DNA of 20,265 nucleotides from Deltaproteobacteria bacterium (GCA_003105225.1 PQAK01000124.1:23457-43721); one strand, 5' to 3'. Numbered from the stretch's first letter, positions 1-7,280 are shown. Notes: generated by a model from the sequence alone, not told the origin. Program-made: numbers and translations.

Positions 1-1
1 C

Positions 2-949
2 GCCGACGTGCGCGAGCTGATCGCGAGCCCGCGGAACCCCACCCCGCTGGTGCGCCTGAACCGCGTGGCGCCGGCGGATGTCGAGGCGTTCCTCAAGCTG
101 GAGTGGATGAACCCGTTCGGCTCGATCAAGGACCGCACCGCCAGGTATCTCCTCGAGGGGCTCCGCAGCAGCGGCAGGCTCGCGGGCAGGAAGATCGTCG
201 AGCCGACGTCGGGGAACACCGGAATCGCCCTGGCCGCCCTTTCGAACCTTGCGGGGATCCCCTGCACGATCACGATCCCGTCGGGAGCTCCCGAGGAGAA
301 GATCGCGCTCCTGCGGCTGCTGGGCGCGGAGGTGTGGCCGACTCCCGACGACCTGTGCCCGATCGACCATCCCAAGGACGGCGCCATCGCCCTTGCGCGG
401 TCCTTCGTGACCGGGGAGGCGACGAAGGACCGGTACGTCATGCCCAACCAGTACGAGAACCCGGACAACGTCCGCGCCCACTACGAAACGACCGGCCCGG
501 AGATCTGGGACCAGACCCAAGGGAACGTGACGCACTTCTTCGCGGGGTACGGCACCTGCGGCACGATCACGGGCACGGCGAAATTCCTGAAGGAGAGGAA
601 TCCGGCCGTACGCGTGATCGCGATCGAGCCCGAGAAGGGACACCGGCTCTCCGGCCTCAAGAACTTCCAGGAGAGCCACAAGCCCGGAATCCTGGACGAG
701 TCGCTCATCGACAGGACGGTGCGAGTTCCCGATGCGCCCGCTTACGAAACCGCCATCCGGCTGGCGCGGGAAGAGAGCCTGCTCGTCGGTCCCTCCACGG
801 GGGCGATCGTATGGGCCGCCCTCCAGGAAAATCTCCCGAAGAAGGCGGTGGCCGTCTGCATCTCGCCGGACAACGCCTTCAAGTACCTTTCGTTTTTCAC
901 CGACCGCATCTCGAACGACGGGGTGCCGCAGGTCGATGTGCCGGCATGA
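2..949 (+). CDS. Cysteine synthase family PLP enzyme (5' end cut by window)
   Basis: PLP-dependent cysteine synthase of the CysK/CysM family, which condenses an activated serine (O-acetyl- or O-phosphoserine) with sulfide or a carrier-bound sulfur. Seen: PTPLVRL near the N-terminus, the PLP lysine in GSIKDR (about residue 41 from the GTG at 8), the PTSGNTG substrate loop (about 66-72), a glycine-rich phosphate-binding stretch GTCGTITGT, and the late GPSTGA serine motif. The frame stays open upstream to base 2 (Ala-Asp before the GTG at 8), so the true start probably lies outside the window and the GTG is not safe as a start. Its stop overlaps the next start as ATGA, so it is translationally coupled to the sulfite reductase-TusA gene. 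Which sulfur donor or serine ester it uses cannot be told from the sequence. Confidence 0.9.
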   Translation, partial: ADVRELIASPRNPTPLVRLNRVAPADVEAFLKLEWMNPFGSIKDRTARYLLEGLRSSGRLAGRKIVEPTSGNTGIALAALSNLAGIPCTITIPSGAPEEKIALLRLLGAEVWPTPDDLCPIDHPKDGAIALARSFVTGEATKDRYVMPNQYENPDNVRAHYETTGPEIWDQTQGNVTHFFAGYGTCGTITGTAKFLKERNPAVRVIAIEPEKGHRLSGLKNFQESHKPGILDESLIDRTVRVPDAPAYETAIRLAREESLLVGPSTGAIVWAALQENLPKKAVAVCISPDNAFKYLSFFTDRISNDGVPQVDVPA

Positions 950-2049
950 ACGAAGCCGATTACAAGGAGCTGAAAAAAGGGGGGATGATGCGGCAGAAGG
1001 AGGCGGGGCTCTTCTCCGTCCGCCTCCACGTTGCCGGCGGGAAATTGACGACGGTCCAGTTGCGCGCCATCCACGAGGCCGCGGACCGCTTCGGAAGAGG
1101 CGCGGTCCACCTCACGAGCCGACAGGGAGTGGAAATCCCCTTCATCCCCGCCGATTCGCTCGCAGCCCTGAAGAAATTTCTCGCCTCCTCGGGGGTCGGC
1201 GTGGGGGTGTGCGGACCGACGGTCCGCACGGTGACGGCGTGCCAGGGATGCCGCGTCTGCCCGAGCGGGGCGATCGATTCGCCGGCGCTGGCGGAGGCGG
1301 TGGACCGTGAATTTTACGGGAAACCGGCGCCGCACAAGTTCAAGGTCGGCATCTCGGGCTGCGCCAACAACTGCATGAAGGCGGAAGAGAACGACATCGG
1401 GATCAAGGGATATATCGAGCCGCGCTGGTCTCGGGAGGCGTGCACCTTCTGCCGTCTCTGCGAAACGGTCTGCCCCACGAAAGTCGTGCGCATCCCGGAG
1501 GAAGGCGGTATCGTGGAGGTCGACCTATCCGGCTGCATCGGATGCGGGGATTGCATCGAATCGTGCCCGACCGGCGCGATGGAAGAGGACCACCGCGGGT
1601 TCCGGCTCTTCGCGGGGGGAAAGTTCGGCAGGATCCCTTCCCTGGGGGAAAAGCTTCCCGGCGACCTGCGCACGCGGGAAGAGGCGATCGCTGCGATCGG
1701 GGCCGTCATCGAATTTTTCCGCGCCCACGGGAAACCGAGGGAGCGGTTCGGAGACACGCTGCGCCGCACGGGAGTTCCCGCGCTGGAAATGCACCTCAAC
1801 GAAAGGATGGCGCGATCCATGACACCGGTGCTCGATATCACGGGGGACGTATGCCCCATGACGTTCGTAAAGGTCAGGATGAAGCTCGCCAATATCGAAC
1901 CATCGGGAAAGTTGATGGTCCGATTGAAAGAAGCGGCATTGAAGAATGTCATCTCGTCCCTGAAGGCCGAGGGGCACCGGGTATCCCGCGTGACGCGGCA
2001 GGACGACGCTTTCCAGATCGAAGTGGAAAGGGGTGGCGCCGGCGCTTGA
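946..2049 (+). CDS. Siroheme sulfite/nitrite reductase with two ferredoxin clusters and a C-terminal TusA-like domain
   Basis: Predicted cytoplasmic enzyme of 367 residues that reduces sulfite (or nitrite) to sulfide. Domain order: ferredoxin-like half domain of the nitrite/sulfite reductase family (about 15-85), siroheme-[4Fe-4S] motif Cys-x5-Cys at C99-C105 (with an extra C102) paired with Cys-x3-Cys at C139-C143, two [4Fe-4S] ferredoxin motifs (C166/169/172/176 and C197/200/203/207), then a TusA/SirA-type domain from about residue 293 with the sulfur-carrying cysteine C303 in DVCPMT. TusA usually has CPxP; here it is CPMT. The start is the ATG overlapping the cysteine synthase stop. The order (reductase, sulfur carrier, cysteine synthase) suggests sulfur is handed from the active site to a protein persulfide. 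That transfer is inference; the domain identities are firm. Substrate could be nitrite instead, but the neighbours favour sulfite. Confidence 0.85.
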   Translation: MNEADYKELKKGGMMRQKEAGLFSVRLHVAGGKLTTVQLRAIHEAADRFGRGAVHLTSRQGVEIPFIPADSLAALKKFLASSGVGVGVCGPTVRTVTACQGCRVCPSGAIDSPALAEAVDREFYGKPAPHKFKVGISGCANNCMKAEENDIGIKGYIEPRWSREACTFCRLCETVCPTKVVRIPEEGGIVEVDLSGCIGCGDCIESCPTGAMEEDHRGFRLFAGGKFGRIPSLGEKLPGDLRTREEAIAAIGAVIEFFRAHGKPRERFGDTLRRTGVPALEMHLNERMARSMTPVLDITGDVCPMTFVKVRMKLANIEPSGKLMVRLKEAALKNVISSLKAEGHRVSRVTRQDDAFQIEVERGGAGA

Positions 2050-2087
2050 CGAATATATCCCTACCAATAGAATAGATATTATAGGTA
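2046..2087 (+). promoter_or_regulatory. Promoter of the Rrf2 gene with overlapping dyad operator
   Basis: A sigma70-type promoter is visible: TTGACG at 2046-2051 (sharing bases with the stop codon of the previous gene), a 16-base spacer, and TAGAAT at 2068-2073. The -10 lies inside a 26-base dyad at 2062-2087 with outer arms TACC/GGTA and inner matched ATA/TAT and AT/AT pairs; 18 of 26 bases obey the symmetry. Its size and AT-rich character fit an Rrf2-family dimer site, so autoregulation by repression is likely. A strong ribosome site GGAGGA (2097-2102) follows before ATG 2106. Confidence 0.65.
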
Positions 2088-2105
2088 AATGAAATCGGAG
2101 GAATT

Positions 2106-2558
2106 ATGCGGCTTTCCAAAAAAGCGGAGTACGGTTTGCGCGCCCTGATCTACGCCGCCCGCTTTCCCGAAGGCACCACGTTCCAGATCAAGGACCTGGC
2201 CGATAAGAACCGGATCCCGAAGAAATTCCTGGAACTCATCCTCCTCGAGTTGAAGAACGCCGGGATCCTGCGGAGCCGGCGGGGCGTGGGAGGGGGATAC
2301 CTGCTGGGGCGCCGTCCCGATGCGATCCGCTCCTCGGAAATTCTCCGCGCCGTCGAGGGGCCGGTGTCGCCCGCGCGCTCGGACAAGGGGAAGGGGGAAC
2401 CGGAAGCGGAGGACGCTTCCCCCGCGGTGGCCCGCCTGGTCAAGGAAGTCTCCGAAGCGATCGAATCGGTTCTCGACCGGTGGACCCTCGCCGACCTTGC
2501 CCGGGAGGAGCAGGAAGTGGCGGAACGGAAGCGGCGCCACGTCATGTATTTCATCTAG
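2106..2558 (+). CDS. Rrf2-family transcriptional regulator without iron-sulfur cysteines
   Basis: A 150-residue winged-helix regulator of the Rrf2 family. The N-terminus MRLSKKAEYGLRAL and the wing with GVGGGYLL (about 60-68) are diagnostic. IscR- and NsrR-type members carry three cysteines that hold an Fe-S cluster; this protein has no cysteine at all, which puts it closer to CymR-type cysteine-metabolism repressors. A region rich in Lys/Glu/Pro (about 90-105) replaces the cluster loop. It sits between a cysteine synthase/sulfite reductase pair and a cystathionine gamma-synthase gene, has its own promoter and dyad, and is followed after 19 bases by the next gene. Control of sulfur amino-acid genes is inferred from this context. 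In Bacillus, CymR works as a complex with CysK; whether that holds here is unknown. Confidence 0.9.
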   Translation: MRLSKKAEYGLRALIYAARFPEGTTFQIKDLADKNRIPKKFLELILLELKNAGILRSRRGVGGGYLLGRRPDAIRSSEILRAVEGPVSPARSDKGKGEPEAEDASPAVARLVKEVSEAIESVLDRWTLADLAREEQEVAERKRRHVMYFI

Positions 2559-2577
2559 AGGACGAAGAGGAGCGGCG

Positions 2578-3735
2578 TTGAAGCGGAAACGATCGGTCGA
2601 GACGCTTGCCGCGCAGGCGGGGGTGGGCGCCGACAAAGCGTACGGGGCGGTGAGCGCCCCCATCTACACGACGGCGATTTACCGGTATGACACCTTCGGG
2701 AACCACCGCGGTTTCGACTATTCCCGCTCGGAGAACCCGACGCGGCAGGCGGCGGAAACGGTCCTTGCGGACCTCGAGGGGGGAACTCGCGCCGCGGCGT
2801 TCGCCTCCGGGATGGCGGCCATCTCCGCGGTGATGACGCTCTTCGCGGCGGGCGACCACATCCTGTGCTCCGACGACCTGTACGGCGGGACCTACCGCCT
2901 CTTCGAGAAAGTGTTGCGCCCCTACGGCCTCTCCTTCGATTACGCCGACATGGGCGACCCCGCCGCCGTGGCGAGGAAGATCGGGAAGAAGACCCGGGCC
3001 CTGTTCATCGAGACGCCCACCAACCCCCTGATGAAGATCGCCGACCTGCGGGAGGCGGCGCGGATCGCCGGGGACCGCGGGATCCTCTCCATCGTCGACA
3101 ACACCTTCATGTCCCCCGTCCTGCAGCGACCGCTCGCGCTGGGGGCCGACATCGTCGTCCACAGCGCCACGAAGTTCCTGGGAGGCCACAACGACCTGAT
3201 CGGCGGCGCGGTGATCGCCTCGGACCCCGCGATCGGCGAGAAGATCCATTTCGCGCAGAAAGCGGTCGGCGCGGTCCTCTCCCCTTTCGACGCCTGGCTG
3301 CTCCTCCGCGGGATCAAGACCGTCGCGGTACGGATCGCCAAAGCCCAGCAGAACGCCGAGGCGGTGGCCGCATTCCTTGCGGCGCACCCCCTCGTGCGGA
3401 AGGTGTTCCACCCCTCGCTCCCAGGCCATCCGCGCCGAAAGCTGCATTTCTCGCAGGCCTCGGGCCCGGGCGCGGTCATCTCCTTCGAGCTGGAACGGGA
3501 GAAGGCCGTCCCGCGATTCCTCAACGCGTTGAAAACCGTCCTGCTGGCGGAGAGCCTGGGGGGCGTGGAGTCCCTGGTCACCCATCCGTCCACCATGACG
3601 CATGCGGACATCCCTCTCGAGGAACAGGCAGCGGTCGGCCTGACCCCCGCGCTCGTGCGTCTGTCGATAGGGATCGAAAACGCCGACGACCTGTTGGAGG
3701 ACATCGCGCAGGCATTGCGCAAGGCGAAACGATAA
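2578..3735 (+). CDS. Cystathionine gamma-synthase/lyase family PLP enzyme
   Basis: Member of the Cys/Met metabolism PLP family (cystathionine gamma-synthase, beta- or gamma-lyase, or O-acylhomoserine sulfhydrylase), 385 residues, the usual length. Seen: YSRSENPTR (48-56), the PLP-phosphate stretch AFASGMAA (74-81), ETPTNPLM (145-152), the aspartate in VDNTF (173-177), the PLP lysine K199 in SATKFLGGHND, and the C-terminal SLGGVESL and THADIP motifs. The start is TTG at 2578, preceded by GAGGAG at a suitable distance; no ATG fits the homologous N-terminus. It follows the Rrf2 gene by 19 bases and should share its transcript. The exact reaction cannot be assigned from sequence alone; a trans-sulfuration role linking cysteine and homocysteine fits the operon. 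Confidence 0.88.
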   Translation: MKRKRSVETLAAQAGVGADKAYGAVSAPIYTTAIYRYDTFGNHRGFDYSRSENPTRQAAETVLADLEGGTRAAAFASGMAAISAVMTLFAAGDHILCSDDLYGGTYRLFEKVLRPYGLSFDYADMGDPAAVARKIGKKTRALFIETPTNPLMKIADLREAARIAGDRGILSIVDNTFMSPVLQRPLALGADIVVHSATKFLGGHNDLIGGAVIASDPAIGEKIHFAQKAVGAVLSPFDAWLLLRGIKTVAVRIAKAQQNAEAVAAFLAAHPLVRKVFHPSLPGHPRRKLHFSQASGPGAVISFELEREKAVPRFLNALKTVLLAESLGGVESLVTHPSTMTHADIPLEEQAAVGLTPALVRLSIGIENADDLLEDIAQALRKAKR

Positions 3736-3746
3736 CGGATCGTTTC
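3726..3746. terminator. Stem-loop at convergent gene ends
   Basis: A perfect 8-base inverted repeat, GAAACGAT/ATCGTTTC, with a 5-base loop spans the 9-base gap between the stops of the cystathionine gamma-synthase gene and the transglycosylase gene. There is no clear T-run on either side, so a bidirectional terminator or RNA 3'-end hairpin is an inference. Confidence 0.4.
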
Positions 3747-4707
3747 AGCGGGCAGGTTCGACGGGGGCCCCGGGTTCCACGCCTTGCGGCATCCCGTCCG
3801 TTCCGGAAGGAGGCGGCTCCCCCGGCGCTTCGGGGCCGGCCTCTTTCCCAGGCGGGGATTCCAGGATCACCGGCTCGCTCCCGGCAAGCGGGACGGGAGC
3901 CTTCTCTTCCGGCGGAGGGGCGGCCATGGTCGTTTCCACCTTCCGTTCCAGCCCCGAGATGTTGGGCGTTTCGGCCAGCGCCGCCCGGTATTGCTCCTCG
4001 GTGATCATCCTCGCCGCGTACATCCTCCGCAGGATCCGGCTCGAACGCATCATGACCCGGTTCAGCTTGCGGTACGGGTTGTACACCTTGGGCCCGGGCA
4101 GCATGGAGGCCAGGAATGCGCTCTCCCGGACCGTCAATGCGGAGGGGGGTTTCCCGAAGTAGTAGTGGGAAGCGCGCCCCACCCCGTAGATCATCGGTCC
4201 CAGCTCGACCGCATTCAGGTACAGCTCCAGGATCCGGGATTTGGACAGGGTATCGTCCAGGCGGCGGGCCAGGATCAGTTCCTTGATCTTCCGGGTGATC
4301 GTCTTCTCCCGGGACAGGAACACGTTCTTGGCGACCTGCTGGGTGATCGTGCTCCCGCCGCGGACGAATTTCCCCTTCTGGAGATCGGTCTTGATCGCCT
4401 CTCTCATGGCTTCATAGTCGACCCCCTCGTGGACGTAGAAGTTGGCGTCTTCCGCTGCGACAACCGCTTTTTTCAGGGAGGGGGGAACGGCCGATATCGG
4501 CGTCCAGAACCGGTTTCGCGGCCCCAGCACGAAGGGGTGGTCCTTCCGGTTCCAGTCCTTGACGGTGATGACCAGGGACGCCCGCGGATTTGCCAGCGAA
4601 GCCACCGGCGGAAGAAAGAGGAGGGAGATCCCGATCCACCCGGCGTAGGCGGCGACGAGTACGACCCCGGCCAGGGCGATTTTCCGCAGACGACGGGGTG
4701 CGCGCAT
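3745..4707 (-). CDS. mtgA: Monofunctional peptidoglycan glycosyltransferase (GT51)
   Basis: Polymerises lipid II into glycan strands at the periplasmic face. The 320-residue protein has an N-terminal membrane anchor (about 9-32), then the GT51 motifs in order: catalytic glutamate E86 in AAEDANF, GGSTITQQ (117-124), the RKIKE stretch (139-143), ILELYLN with E161, and a late motif around RILRRMY. There is no transpeptidase domain, so it is monofunctional. After about residue 260 it carries a 60-residue Pro/Glu/Gly-rich tail not needed for the fold; typical MtgA proteins are nearer 230-250 residues. No ribosome site precedes the ATG, and a TATAAT sits 6 bases upstream, suggesting a leaderless transcript. 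It is the last gene before a convergent stem-loop. Confidence 0.88.
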   Translation of the reverse strand: MRAPRRLRKIALAGVVLVAAYAGWIGISLLFLPPVASLANPRASLVITVKDWNRKDHPFVLGPRNRFWTPISAVPPSLKKAVVAAEDANFYVHEGVDYEAMREAIKTDLQKGKFVRGGSTITQQVAKNVFLSREKTITRKIKELILARRLDDTLSKSRILELYLNAVELGPMIYGVGRASHYYFGKPPSALTVRESAFLASMLPGPKVYNPYRKLNRVMMRSSRILRRMYAARMITEEQYRAALAETPNISGLERKVETTMAAPPPEEKAPVPLAGSEPVILESPPGKEAGPEAPGEPPPSGTDGMPQGVEPGAPVEPAR

Positions 4708-4713
4708 CCAAAT

Positions 4714-4719
4714 ATTATA
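4714..4719 (-). promoter_or_regulatory. Candidate -10 box of the transglycosylase gene
   Basis: On the minus strand a perfect TATAAT ends 6 bases before the ATG of the transglycosylase gene, which would place the transcript start at the start codon. No good -35 is seen; the expected position falls in the first arm of the neighbouring nested repeat. Confidence 0.35.
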
Positions 4720-4735
4720 ATTACTTGCTCATGGT

Positions 4736-4873
4736 GACGTTCTGAAAACTTTGATACGAAGTTAAGGGACGTTCTTTAAGTTTTTTTATTGTTTAAATCC
4801 TTTAAAAACTTAAAGAACGTCCCCTTCCGGAAAGTTTTCAGAACGTCCCTTTTCAAAAAGTTTTCAGAACCCC
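4736..4873. repeat. AT-rich nested inverted repeat (REP/MITE-like)
   Basis: Three related units. The inner pair is a perfect 20-base inverted repeat, 4766-4785 against 4804-4823, starting GGGACGTTC and enclosing an 18-base AT-rich loop. The outer pair is a perfect 17-base inverted repeat, 4736-4752 against 4831-4847, sharing the GACGTTCT core with the inner arms. A third copy of AAAGTTTTCAGAAC at 4857-4870 directly repeats 4831-4844. The whole block is far more AT-rich than its surroundings. No transposase is adjacent. It could be a small non-autonomous element or a REP-type unit; transcribed, it would form a long hairpin. Confidence 0.8.
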
Positions 4874-4898
4874 CTGGGTTCACCCCGTCGTCCGCGGT

Positions 4899-5396
4899 TC
4901 AGCCGCGGAGATAGATCGCGGTGACCATGGCGGCGATCCCGAGGACAAGCGCCACTTTCGGGAGGACAACTTTCGACCGTTCCCGTATGGTCCCTTCCCT
5001 GCCCCCGAGGAGCGCTTCCGATGCGAGGTCGCACACGCCGGGGATGGAGGAACAGGACTTCGTCTTCGGGCAGATGGCGAAGATGAACAGCATCGCACCG
5101 GTGAGCCCGACCTTGAGCAGGACGTAGCGCCCGGCGGCGGTCGTCCACAGGGCGGATGGGGATCCGAGCAGGAAATACGCTTTCGCGATCCCGCTGCCGA
5201 CCAGCAGGGCGATCGATGTCCCCACCAGCTTCCGGAACCGCTGCTCCATGAGCGCCAGGAGGAAGGCGCTCTGGAACGTCACCTCGTTCTTGCGGAACAC
5301 CGGGTCGAGAACCACGATATGGAAGATCATGCCGCCCAGCCAAGCGATCGCGGCCAGCAGGTGGACCGCCGTCAGCGCCATGTGGAGCAGTTCCAT
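4899..5396 (-). CDS. CopD-like four-helix membrane protein
   Basis: Integral membrane protein of 165 residues with four predicted helices (about 5-30, 57-78, 88-110, 143-163). Three histidines lie in or near helix 1 (H5, H12, H26) beside the AWLGGMIFH stretch, a pattern known from the CopD/copper-resistance D and related haem- or copper-associated families. A loop of about 30 residues between helices 3 and 4 contains C109, C115 and C122. The start ATG at 5396 has a strong GAGGAGG ribosome site 7 bases upstream. Copper or haem handling is suggested by family resemblance only. Its 5' region contains a near copy of its own ribosome site and start 40 bases upstream. Confidence 0.6.
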   Translation of the reverse strand: MELLHMALTAVHLLAAIAWLGGMIFHIVVLDPVFRKNEVTFQSAFLLALMEQRFRKLVGTSIALLVGSGIAKAYFLLGSPSALWTTAAGRYVLLKVGLTGAMLFIFAICPKTKSCSSIPGVCDLASEALLGGREGTIRERSKVVLPKVALVLGIAAMVTAIYLRG

Positions 5397-5451
5397 CGGA
5401 AGACCTCCTCGTCTCCCGCCACTCTACGGATTCCATCGGAAAACCTCCTTG
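5391..5451 (-). repeat. Duplicated translation-start segment
   Basis: Bases 5391-5411 and 5431-5451 match at 19 of 21 positions and are exactly 40 bases apart. Each copy contains, on the minus strand, a GGAGGT-like ribosome site followed by ATGGAA. The downstream copy starts the CopD-like gene; the upstream ATG (5436) is in a different frame and would open an overlapping reading frame. Confidence 0.7.
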
Positions 5452-5516
5452 ATGCAGGTCAACAGCGGCGGCCTCGAGCATTGACGGCGGCGGGCCGCCC
5501 GCCGTAACGTATCCGA

Positions 5517-6389
5517 ATGCCGGACAAGGCGCTCCTCATCATCCTCCTGTCCTCGGTCATGCATGCCGGATGGAACCTCATCCTGAAAACCAGCCGCCGC
5601 AAGCTCGCCTTCAACGTCTTCATGCACGGCTTCGCCATCGCGATCTTTTCCGCCTGGTGGATCGCGAGGCACGGGGGGATTCCCCTCCCGCGGGGGCCCG
5701 TGCTGCTGTTCACGCTGGCGGGAGGGTTCTTCTTCTCCCTCTATCACATGTGCCTCACGGCGGCCTACGAGCGGATCGACGTGTCCCTCGCCTACCCGCT
5801 GACGACGACCGGCCCGCTCTACATTCCCCTGTGGGCAACGCTGTTTCTCGACGAGCGGCTGTCCGCGCCGGGACTCGCCGGCATCTTCGTCGTCGCTATC
5901 GGGGCCTACCTGCTCCAGATGCAGGAGATCTCGTGGGCAGGGCTCACCTTCCCGCTCCGGAACATCCGGCTGCCCGGGGTGCTCCTGGCCCTCTCGGCGG
6001 GCGTCTTCTATTCGGCGGGGGCGATCGTGGACAAGCAGGGAGTGACGGTGGTCGACGTCTTCCTCTATACCTATTATCTCGACATCGTTTTATTCCTGTT
6101 CCTGCTGGCAAACGTGCTCCTTACGACCTCGCCGGTCCTTTTCCTGGAAGAGGTCCGGAGGCACTGGGCGCGCGGAATGCTCGCGGGGGCGGTGCTGTTC
6201 GCCTCCTTCATCCTGTACCGCATCGGGCTCCAGATGTCGAAAGTGTCCTATGCCACTTCCGCCCGGCAGGCCAGCGCCATCGTCGGCGTCGCGGGAGGGA
6301 TCCTGTTGTTCCGCGAGCGGTTCGGGCGGATCCGGCTGGTCGGAGCGGCGCTCATCGCGTTGGGGATCCTCTGCATCAAGCTGGGATGA
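5517..6389 (+). CDS. EamA/DMT-family transporter
   Basis: A 290-residue inner-membrane protein with about ten hydrophobic helices arranged as two EamA repeats (about 5-133 and 152-289), the drug/metabolite transporter layout. Visible marks include the early HAGWN stretch (residues 16-20), the SLAYPLTTTGPLYIPLWA segment ending repeat one, and the YATSARQASAIVGVAGG segment with FRERF in repeat two. Members export amino acids, amines or nucleotide-like metabolites; the substrate cannot be read from sequence. The ATG at 5517 lacks a clear ribosome site, and the start is chosen because the first helix begins at once. It is transcribed away from the CopD-like gene and stands alone. Confidence 0.8.
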   Translation: MPDKALLIILLSSVMHAGWNLILKTSRRKLAFNVFMHGFAIAIFSAWWIARHGGIPLPRGPVLLFTLAGGFFFSLYHMCLTAAYERIDVSLAYPLTTTGPLYIPLWATLFLDERLSAPGLAGIFVVAIGAYLLQMQEISWAGLTFPLRNIRLPGVLLALSAGVFYSAGAIVDKQGVTVVDVFLYTYYLDIVLFLFLLANVLLTTSPVLFLEEVRRHWARGMLAGAVLFASFILYRIGLQMSKVSYATSARQASAIVGVAGGILLFRERFGRIRLVGAALIALGILCIKLG

Positions 6390-6615
6390 CGTCCCCTGCG
6401 CCGATCCGCGGGACCCGGGCCGGGTACCATGAAACATTCATATTTTTATGCAGTCATATTCCCGTCAGGAACGAAACCGCCCGGAGGGGTGACAAGGGGG
6501 CAATCCACCACGCAGGTTTCATCCTATCCTTGATCGGTGTCTCGCCCCTTGCGCCCTCTCGCAGGGGGATGTGCATCGCGTGCAACGAACCGGTGACGAA
6601 CCGAAAGGAGGATGT
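6390..6615 (+). other. 226-base leader region before the barrel gene
   Basis: No gene is seen here. It holds an AT-rich patch at 6433-6460 and several possible pairings: GAAACC (6473-6478) with GGTTTC (6515-6520), CAAGGGG (6493-6499) with CCCCTTG (6545-6551), and CCCT with AGGG around 6554-6567. Just before the ribosome site is an 8-base direct repeat ACGAACCG at 6585-6592 and 6596-6603. I do not recognise a known riboswitch family. Confidence 0.3.
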
Positions 6616-7155
6616 ATGAAACGCGCTTCCTTGCTTCTCGTAGCGGTTCTTCTCTGCCTTGCACCCGCCGCCGTCATGGCGCAGATGCCGCCGAACGCAG
6701 TCACCGTGAAGGCGGGCGCCTACTTCCCCCAGGCCAATGATGTAGACGATTTCGACTCGGGATTCAACGCGGAGATCTCCTATACCCGGTATTTCCATCC
6801 CAATTTCGCGCTCGAGCTCGGCGTCGGCTATTTCCAAAGCGAGGACGGCGCCGAACTGACTTCCTACCCGATCACCGCGAACCTGAAGGGTGTCTATCCG
6901 TTCATGGGAGCGGAGTTTTACGGGCTGGCCGGGATCGGGGCGTACTACGTGAAGGCGGAAGGAGGCGGCTTCGACGAGAACGACACGGTCCTCGGCTTCC
7001 AGCTCGGCATCGGCGCCAATTTCGACCTCACCCCCGTTATTTTCGTCGGCGCCGAAGGAAAATATTTCTGGGCGAAACCCGACTTCGGTGCACCGGCGGG
7101 CGAAGTGAAGATCGACGGCATCCTGGCGACGGTCAACCTGGGATACCGGTTCTAG
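6616..7155 (+). CDS. Small outer-membrane beta-barrel protein
   Basis: A 179-residue exported protein with a signal peptide (Lys-Arg start, hydrophobic core to about 21, likely cleavage after VMA at residue 22). The mature part alternates aromatic and small residues in strand-like stretches, such as NAEISYTRYF, NFALELGVGYF, FYGLAGIGAYYV and VIFVGAEGKYFW, and ends in GYRF with the terminal phenylalanine typical of barrels folded by BamA. This fits the eight-stranded OmpA/OmpW-like barrel families. The start ATG 6616 has AAGGAGG at 6605-6611; an upstream in-frame ATG at 6571 would spoil the signal peptide. A clear terminator follows. Ligand or role is unknown. Confidence 0.8.
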   Translation: MKRASLLLVAVLLCLAPAAVMAQMPPNAVTVKAGAYFPQANDVDDFDSGFNAEISYTRYFHPNFALELGVGYFQSEDGAELTSYPITANLKGVYPFMGAEFYGLAGIGAYYVKAEGGGFDENDTVLGFQLGIGANFDLTPVIFVGAEGKYFWAKPDFGAPAGEVKIDGILATVNLGYRF

Positions 7156-7173
7156 TTCGCCCGATCTCTCCGG

Positions 7174-7194
7174 GGGGCGGCGTTACGCCGCCCC
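7174..7194 (+). terminator. Intrinsic terminator after the barrel gene
   Basis: Perfect 9-base stem GGGGCGGCG/CGCCGCCCC with a 3-base loop, followed by a pyrimidine-rich GCTTTCTTCC stretch, 18 bases after the stop of the beta-barrel gene. Confidence 0.7.
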
Positions 7195-7280
7195 GCTTTC
7201 TTCCTCCCCGTTCTTTCCTGTCGACCGCATCGGATTGCCCCATTCGGCATCTTACTGGAAACGATTGCGGGGGAACTGCG

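Noticed and set aside
2551..3603. Long minus-strand open frame over the cystathionine enzyme gene
   Set aside because: Its sequence is low-complexity Arg/Gly/Asp/Val without any family motif, as expected for an antisense shadow of a GC-rich gene; the + strand frame has full PLP enzyme motifs.
6470..6570. Possible cyclic-di-GMP (GEMM) riboswitch
   Set aside because: The fragments CACGCAGG and GGGGCAA recall it loosely, but the conserved core and the order of stems are not there.
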